Part shown: piece after piece, positions 60,028 through 64,000 of the stretch
Numbering within the stretch: the stretch's first letter is position 1
How the letters are laid out: each line of letters begins with the position of its first letter
DNA from: Mesorhizobium sp. 1M-11
Lineage (GTDB): Bacteria > Pseudomonadota > Alphaproteobacteria > Rhizobiales > Rhizobiaceae
Assembly (NCBI RefSeq): GCF_001303895.1
Contig: NZ_LJSD01000001.1
Span: forward strand, 476,197-540,196
Direction: 5' to 3'
Length of the DNA: 64,000 bases
Notes under the pieces: generated by a model
Seen by the model: only the letters and a program-made list of their open reading frames with translations
What the model was told of the DNA's origin: nothing
The model's database searches: none
Made by a program: the position numbers and the translations under genes

Positions 60028-60900
60028 TCACAACAAGTCGGCGACTCCTATCATGCCCGCATCAGCACCAGCCTGCGCGGTTACGATTGGCCGCCTGAAG
60101 GCAACGGGAAACGCTTCGAAATGCCTGCGGACGCGATCCGCAAATCCTGCTGCGAGCCCCACTCCGCCGCCAATTGCGACAAGGTCCAGATCAACCGTCG
60201 CAACCGTGTTCGCAAAAGCTTCAGCAAGCGCTGCCGCGGCATCCTCAAGGACCGCCTGTGCGATGGCATCACCTGCCGTTGCCGCATCAAACACCTCCGG
60301 AGCAGTGGCCTTTTGTCCGACCTTGTTGCTGTAGTTCAGCGCAATCGCCGTACCGGAAGCTATCGTCTCGAGACACCCTTTGCGGCCGCAACCACATGCA
60401 GATCGACCGCTGGACACACGCGTGTGTCCGATGTGCCCGGCAAGGCCGTTGGCACCGACTTGCAAGTGACCTTCCAGCACCACGCCGCCGCCCACGCCTG
60501 TGGACACGGTAATGAACATGAAATTCCGGCATCCTCGACCGGCACCATACCTGTATTCACCCCAGGCAGCAGCCTGTGCATCGTTGACGACCAGGGGGAC
60601 AAGACCGGTGGCCGCCTCCAGGCGAGCGGCTAGCGGATAGTTATCCTCGATCGGCAAGGTGATCGGATTGAGAGCAGTTATCTTGCCGTTGGAGACGATG
60701 CCTGTGGTTGCGAGCGCAATTGCGTCGCATTTGAAGCCCCCAAGTTCGGTGACAATTGCGTCGACAAGAGCATCGCCTCCACCGGAGCGTGGAGTCGGAA
60801 CCTGTCGACGACTGTCTATCCGGTCGCCGACAACTTCACCAAAAGCGATCTTGGTGCCACCAATGTCGATCGCCAGGACGGCCTCAGAACGATCGATCAC
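60028..60900 (-). CDS. ROK family sugar kinase, NanK-like
   Basis: The 290-residue protein has the ROK phosphate loop VLAIDIGGTKIAFGEV, the substrate block NDAQAAAWGEYRYGAG, STGVGGGVVLEG, the Glu/His region GANGLAGHIGHTRV (the usual EIGH reads HIGH) and the zinc motif CGCGRKGCLE. NanK (EC 2.7.1.60) phosphorylates ManNAc, which suits the adjacent nanE. The start is GTG at 60900, 17 bases inside the RpiR gene. The family also includes glucose and GlcNAc kinases, so the specificity is inferred from context. Confidence 0.87.
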   Translation of the reverse strand: MIDRSEAVLAIDIGGTKIAFGEVVGDRIDSRRQVPTPRSGGGDALVDAIVTELGGFKCDAIALATTGIVSNGKITALNPITLPIEDNYPLAARLEAATGLVPLVVNDAQAAAWGEYRYGAGRGCRNFMFITVSTGVGGGVVLEGHLQVGANGLAGHIGHTRVSSGRSACGCGRKGCLETIASGTAIALNYSNKVGQKATAPEVFDAATAGDAIAQAVLEDAAAALAEAFANTVATVDLDLVAIGGGVGLAAGFADRVRRHFEAFPVAFRRPIVTAQAGADAGMIGVADLL

Positions 60901-61711
60901 TCACACTCTCCGCAGTACGCTGAATCATGGTCAGCCTATCGGGATCCTGGCGCACGATTTCAGCCAGCAGCGCATCGACGATCAACAACTGGCTGATCTT
61001 GGAAGGGAATGCGCCGCCTGTGAGCGGCGTTTCCGGCCAGGAGGCGATCAAGGTAAGATCACATTCTGCGGCCAGCGGGCTCTTGGAACGGTTGCTGATG
61101 CCGAGCACGAATGCACCGCGTGAGCGCGCAAGCCTGGCAACCCCAACCGCATCGACGGTTGAACCGGAGCTCGAGATGATCACATGGGCTGAACTGCCAG
61201 TGGCCGTGCCTGCAGCCATGGTGGCAAGATGCGCGTCGGCCAGGGCTCTGGAGAGCATGCCGACACGAGACATCTTGTAGGCCAGATACTGAGCCGTGAC
61301 GGCCGAAGCCGCGACACCAAAACAATCGATCACACGCGCGGCCAGCAGCCTCTGGGCTGCCTTGGTCACATCATCGCGCACGATCAACTGTTCCGTTTCG
61401 CGCAGCGCGACAACGGCCGTTTCCACCAGGCGCTGAATGTCGTCGGTGGGCTCCAGCCCTTCCTTCTCCCGTTGGTCTCCAGCAAGCTCTTTGGCAAGCG
61501 CAAGCTTGAAATCCTGAAACCCCGTGAAGCCTTGGTCCCGACAGAAGCGCATCACGCTCGCCTCCGATGAACCGGAAACCTCCGCAAGCTCGGTGATGCT
61601 CTGGTAAAGGGTTGTCTGCGGCTGCGCGATGACCGTTTCAGCCACCTTGGCCAATGCAGGCGTCATACCGCCAATCGCCGTGCGCAAGCTGGCAATCAAT
61701 GCGTGTTTCAT
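60884..61711 (-). CDS. RpiR/MurR family transcriptional regulator
   Basis: The 275-residue protein has an N-terminal HTH_6 domain (MTPALAKVAETVIAQPQTTLYQSITELAEVSGSSEASVMRFCRDQGF) and a C-terminal SIS sugar-phosphate-binding domain (IDCFGVAASAVTAQYLAYKMSRVG, VIISSSGSTVDAVGVARLAR). I prefer the ATG at 61711 with GCAGGGC upstream. RpiR proteins sense phosphosugars such as MurNAc-6-P or ManNAc-6-P, which fits the cluster. A palindrome before the first gene of the operon (62921-62937) is its likely operator. Confidence 0.92.
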   Translation of the reverse strand: MKHALIASLRTAIGGMTPALAKVAETVIAQPQTTLYQSITELAEVSGSSEASVMRFCRDQGFTGFQDFKLALAKELAGDQREKEGLEPTDDIQRLVETAVVALRETEQLIVRDDVTKAAQRLLAARVIDCFGVAASAVTAQYLAYKMSRVGMLSRALADAHLATMAAGTATGSSAHVIISSSGSTVDAVGVARLARSRGAFVLGISNRSKSPLAAECDLTLIASWPETPLTGGAFPSKISQLLIVDALLAEIVRQDPDRLTMIQRTAESVSDRSF

Positions 61712-61731
61712 CGTTAGCCCTGCCCCTGCTC

Positions 61732-62907
61732 TCAGAAATGCTCCGCGACCCAAGGTTGCGGGCCGCTAAAGACGAGATCGCACAATGACACGGCTTCCGG
61801 GGAACCAGATAGACGTCCGCGGCGTGCAAGCTGCGAGGCGGAACTGAATCCTGTGAACAGGCTCGCAAAGAATGGCCGCTCAATCGTTATCGACGGCGTT
61901 CTGCCTGGCACTTCATCGCTTACCGTCATCTTCCCGGCGGAAAGTGAAAGGCCGATTTCGAGGTTTTCTCCGTCTGGATCTTCGATATGCATTCCAAGCA
62001 ATGCATCTCGCAGGAGATATCCCCGGCGCTCCAGGGCCTTCTGCGGCTCCAGGATCCGGGCCAGCCACTCCTCCTGATGCACAAGTCGCCACCCCTTGTC
62101 CGGCATGGCAGCAATGAGGTCATCCTGCGGACCGCCGTGCCAGCACGCCTTGGGATAGACCGACCTGAAACGGCCAATGAAACACAGCAGCGCCTCTGCC
62201 ATGCCCCCGTTTGACGCATACCAGTCCCGAACATGGAGGGTTTCGGAATCTGACGCGTCGACAAGTACGTATGCCAGAAGAGGACCGTCACGCATGTGCC
62301 CCACCCCATACGCCGCGAGCGCATCGGTCGGTGTCCGCGTCAACTCCTTCCAATGCACCGCGGCTCGATCCAACAATCCGGCTTCATTGTTCTTCTTGTC
62401 GCTGTAGGCCTTCACGATCCGATCGTCGGTAAGCGCAATTGGGAAGAAGTCGACGGAAGTCCTGGCAGGCATGGCGGCGGTGTCTGCCTCATAGAGGATC
62501 TCACTACCCGCGAGCTCAAATCCGGACTTTCGATAGACGGGACGAGCTGATGCGAACAGCGACACCATAAGCGCGCCCTGCGAGCGGGCATCCTCGCAGA
62601 GCGCGTCCACGAGCGGACGAGCAAGGCCCCGCCCCCTTGCTTCGGGAGTAATGGCGACATGAGCAATGTTTGCAGCAGGAATGTCCGCGCCGCCGAATGC
62701 GTGCGATGTGTTCAAAAGCGCTGCGCAGGCCAGCGCCGAGCCCGCGGCGTCTCGAACCATACGGAACGATTGCACCCCGGCATGGCTGACATATTCTCGC
62801 GCGCGCTCATTGCTGAAGCCGAAAGCCATGGACAGCAAATGGCAAACTGTCTTCTCGTCAGCCTGGGAAGCAGGATCGTAAAAGACGTTTTTGGCGGAAA
62901 TTTTCAT
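61732..62907 (-). CDS. GNAT N-acetyltransferase, Eis-like with SCP2-type C-terminus
   Basis: The protein of about 391 residues has a GNAT domain at the N-terminus (HVAITPEARGRGLARPLVDALCEDARSQGALMVSLFAS, with the acetyl-CoA loop RGRGLA). A second, degenerate acyltransferase-like middle and an SCP2-like end follow (DGENLEIGLSLSAGKMTV, RPFFASLFTGFSSASQLARRGRLSGSPEAV). This three-part plan and length are those of the Eis family. The ATG at 62907 has GGAG upstream. As first gene of the amino-sugar operon it may acetylate an imported amino sugar or amine. Confidence 0.82.
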   Translation of the reverse strand: MKISAKNVFYDPASQADEKTVCHLLSMAFGFSNERAREYVSHAGVQSFRMVRDAAGSALACAALLNTSHAFGGADIPAANIAHVAITPEARGRGLARPLVDALCEDARSQGALMVSLFASARPVYRKSGFELAGSEILYEADTAAMPARTSVDFFPIALTDDRIVKAYSDKKNNEAGLLDRAAVHWKELTRTPTDALAAYGVGHMRDGPLLAYVLVDASDSETLHVRDWYASNGGMAEALLCFIGRFRSVYPKACWHGGPQDDLIAAMPDKGWRLVHQEEWLARILEPQKALERRGYLLRDALLGMHIEDPDGENLEIGLSLSAGKMTVSDEVPGRTPSITIERPFFASLFTGFSSASQLARRGRLSGSPEAVSLCDLVFSGPQPWVAEHF

Positions 62908-62920
62908 TGAAACTCCAGAA

Positions 62921-62937
62921 ATGAAGTTTTCCTTCAT
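62921..62937. promoter_or_regulatory. RpiR operator-like palindrome
   Basis: ATGAAG-TTTTC-CTTCAT has perfect 6-bp arms and lies 14 bases before the acetyltransferase start, overlapping its leader. RpiR proteins often bind GAA...TTC repeats of this size. It would let the RpiR protein repress the whole operon. Confidence 0.55.
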
Positions 62938-63023
62938 ATCCGAGAGTCGAATTAACTTCAAGCGACCCTCGCCACAGGCGTCGATCAGTGCCGCGACGTT
63001 CTTCCCTTACAGACGCAGTCCAC

Positions 63024-64000
63024 TCAATGCTGCCTTGAGGTGTCGGATAGACGCCGTCGGCGCAGCAGTTGCCTCAATCCTCCCAGCCAGACGGCCATTA
63101 TCAGAATGAGCCCGCTGACCATCCCCTGCCAGAATGACGACACGCCGCTCAGGGTCAGGCCGTTCTGGACGACACCGAGGAACAGCACACCGATCATGGT
63201 TCCGAAAACGCCGCCCTCGCCGCCGGTGAAGGCCGTTCCGCCGATGAGCACGGCCGCTAGTACGGTTAGGAGGAGCGTGGGGTCGACCTCGGCCGACGCG
63301 GATGTGAGGCGCCCAACCTGCACGACGCTTCCAAGCCCCGCCATCAGGCCAGCAACGATGAAGACGGCGAGCATGACCTTCCTGATGTCAATGCCGTTCA
63401 GCCGCGCTGCCTCTGGGTTGGCCCCGATGGCATAGAGCGCTCTGCCGAAGGAGGTATATCGCAAGATGCCCCCGGCGAGCAGCAGCAGAACCAGATCGAA
63501 AACGAGCATCTTCGGAAATGGCCCGATGCTGCCGTTGACGAAAGTGTTGATCGGCTTGAAACCCGCCGTCGAAAAGACGCTGACGCTGGCCCCGTCATTG
63601 ATGATGAGAGCGAAGCTCTGGAACACGGACAGCGTGCCCAGGGTAACGACGAAAAAGGAGATCTTGAAGTAGGAGACAAGCGTACCGTTGACCGCGCCGA
63701 GAAGGGCGCCGAACAGGACCGCGGCGACGACGGCAAGCGGTGCCGACACGCCAGCCAACAGCAGCAACCCCAGCACCATTGCCGAGGCTGCGGTCGCGCT
63801 CGCAACCGACAGATCGACGGCGCCGGAGATGACCACATAGGTCGCGCCCAGCGCCAGGATGAACACGACGCTGTTCGACTTGACGATGTTCATCAGATTG
63901 GGCCACGTCAGGAACACTGGCTGTGTCATGGCCAGGAAAGCGCCAACAAGGACAAGGCTGATCAGTGCGCCGGCATATCTGTTCTGGAAGATCCGGCTGA
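63024..64000 (-). CDS. RbsC-type sugar ABC transporter permease, 5' end beyond window
   Basis: The frame stays open to the right edge, adding 23 codons (reading SRIFQNRYAGALISLVLVG) upstream of the internal ATG at 63929, so the gene's start is outside the window. About 325 residues are visible with the CUT2/RbsC features: TWPNLMNIVKSNSVVFILALGATYVVISGAVDLSVAS, an RALYAIGANPEAARLNGID loop and VLIGGTAFTGGEGGVFGT. It imports a monosaccharide with an ATPase and binding protein presumably encoded further right. It is a different transporter class from the CUT1 system in this cluster. Confidence 0.92.
   Translation of the reverse strand, partial: SRIFQNRYAGALISLVLVGAFLAMTQPVFLTWPNLMNIVKSNSVVFILALGATYVVISGAVDLSVASATAASAMVLGLLLLAGVSAPLAVVAAVLFGALLGAVNGTLVSYFKISFFVVTLGTLSVFQSFALIINDGASVSVFSTAGFKPINTFVNGSIGPFPKMLVFDLVLLLLAGGILRYTSFGRALYAIGANPEAARLNGIDIRKVMLAVFIVAGLMAGLGSVVQVGRLTSASAEVDPTLLLTVLAAVLIGGTAFTGGEGGVFGTMIGVLFLGVVQNGLTLSGVSSFWQGMVSGLILIMAVWLGGLRQLLRRRRLSDTSRQH

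Noticed and set aside
1..64000. CRISPR arrays, insertion sequences, integrase or phage genes, tRNA and rRNA genes
   Set aside because: I saw no spaced direct repeats, transposase or integrase motifs, nor tRNA cloverleaf or rRNA sequence.

Overview
The window is GC-rich, gene-dense DNA that looks like the accessory part (chromid, megaplasmid or catabolic island) of a member of the Hyphomicrobiales, most like Mesorhizobium or Phyllobacteriaceae. The reasons are the Aap-type amino-acid transporter, the FixJ-like regulator, the density of ABC uptake systems and catabolic regulators, and two copies of a palindromic intergenic sequence of a rhizobial kind. This assignment is an inference. I see no rRNA, tRNA, core genes, insertion sequence or CRISPR array.

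Region 1 (1-18.97 kb) is a dispersed catabolic regulon. It holds a 5'-partial M20 hydrolase and an AraC regulator, a Dpp-type transporter (dppBC, then dppDF) enclosing two amidohydrolase genes, a GntR/FCD repressor, a flavin reductase with an Asp/Glu/hydantoin racemase, a third amidohydrolase, an orphan Dpp-type binding protein, and an Aap-type amino-acid transporter (J, Q, M; no ATPase gene) ending in a fourth amidohydrolase. Four intergenic regions spread over 17 kb carry the same ATTGT-NN-ACAAT palindrome, so the GntR protein probably controls the whole set. The gene mix suggests uptake and opening of cyclic or N-substituted amides followed by amino-acid salvage.

Region 2 (19.0-26.1 kb) is envelope or stress signalling: a histidine kinase, a FixJ-like regulator, a secreted HbpS/GlcG-family protein, DoxX, a TPR protein, a Tat-exported metallo-beta-lactamase-fold enzyme, a small secreted protein, an anti-sigma factor and an ECF sigma factor. 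Three promoters of the form GGGAATA...GTCTT with identical spacing lie before the sigma gene, the small secreted protein and the MBL enzyme.

Region 3 (26.1-31.7 kb) is an SsuABC/NMT1-type uptake operon ending in a sulfatase/phosphonate-monoester-hydrolase-family enzyme, divergent from a MarR regulator.

Region 4 (31.8-44.7 kb) is the most unusual part. Two co-directional operons carry the same ATTTTCGAAAAT palindrome, and a divergent GntR gene stands at the second copy. Together they encode a NicX-like 2,5-dihydroxypyridine dioxygenase, an acyl-CoA-dehydrogenase-fold protein, an SRPBCC-alpha/beta-hydrolase fusion, a TetR regulator, a glutamine-synthetase-like ligase, a flavin-reductase fused to a LysR effector domain without a DNA-binding domain, an APC permease, a gentisate-dioxygenase-like bicupin, an FAH-family hydrolase, a nitrilase and a flavin reductase. 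This looks like an undescribed route for a nitrogen-bearing (hetero)aromatic compound.

Region 5 (44.9-53.9 kb) has a small secreted Cys-rich protein and an eight-gene operon (AsnC regulator, HyuA-like, DUF917, complete Dpp-type transporter). Region 6 (54.0-64.0 kb) is a CUT1 sugar transporter with NanE, NanK-like ROK kinase, a Gfo/Idh/MocA oxidoreductase, an RpiR regulator and a GNAT acetyltransferase, resembling amino-sugar or sialic-acid catabolism without a lyase. The right edge cuts an RbsC-type permease gene.
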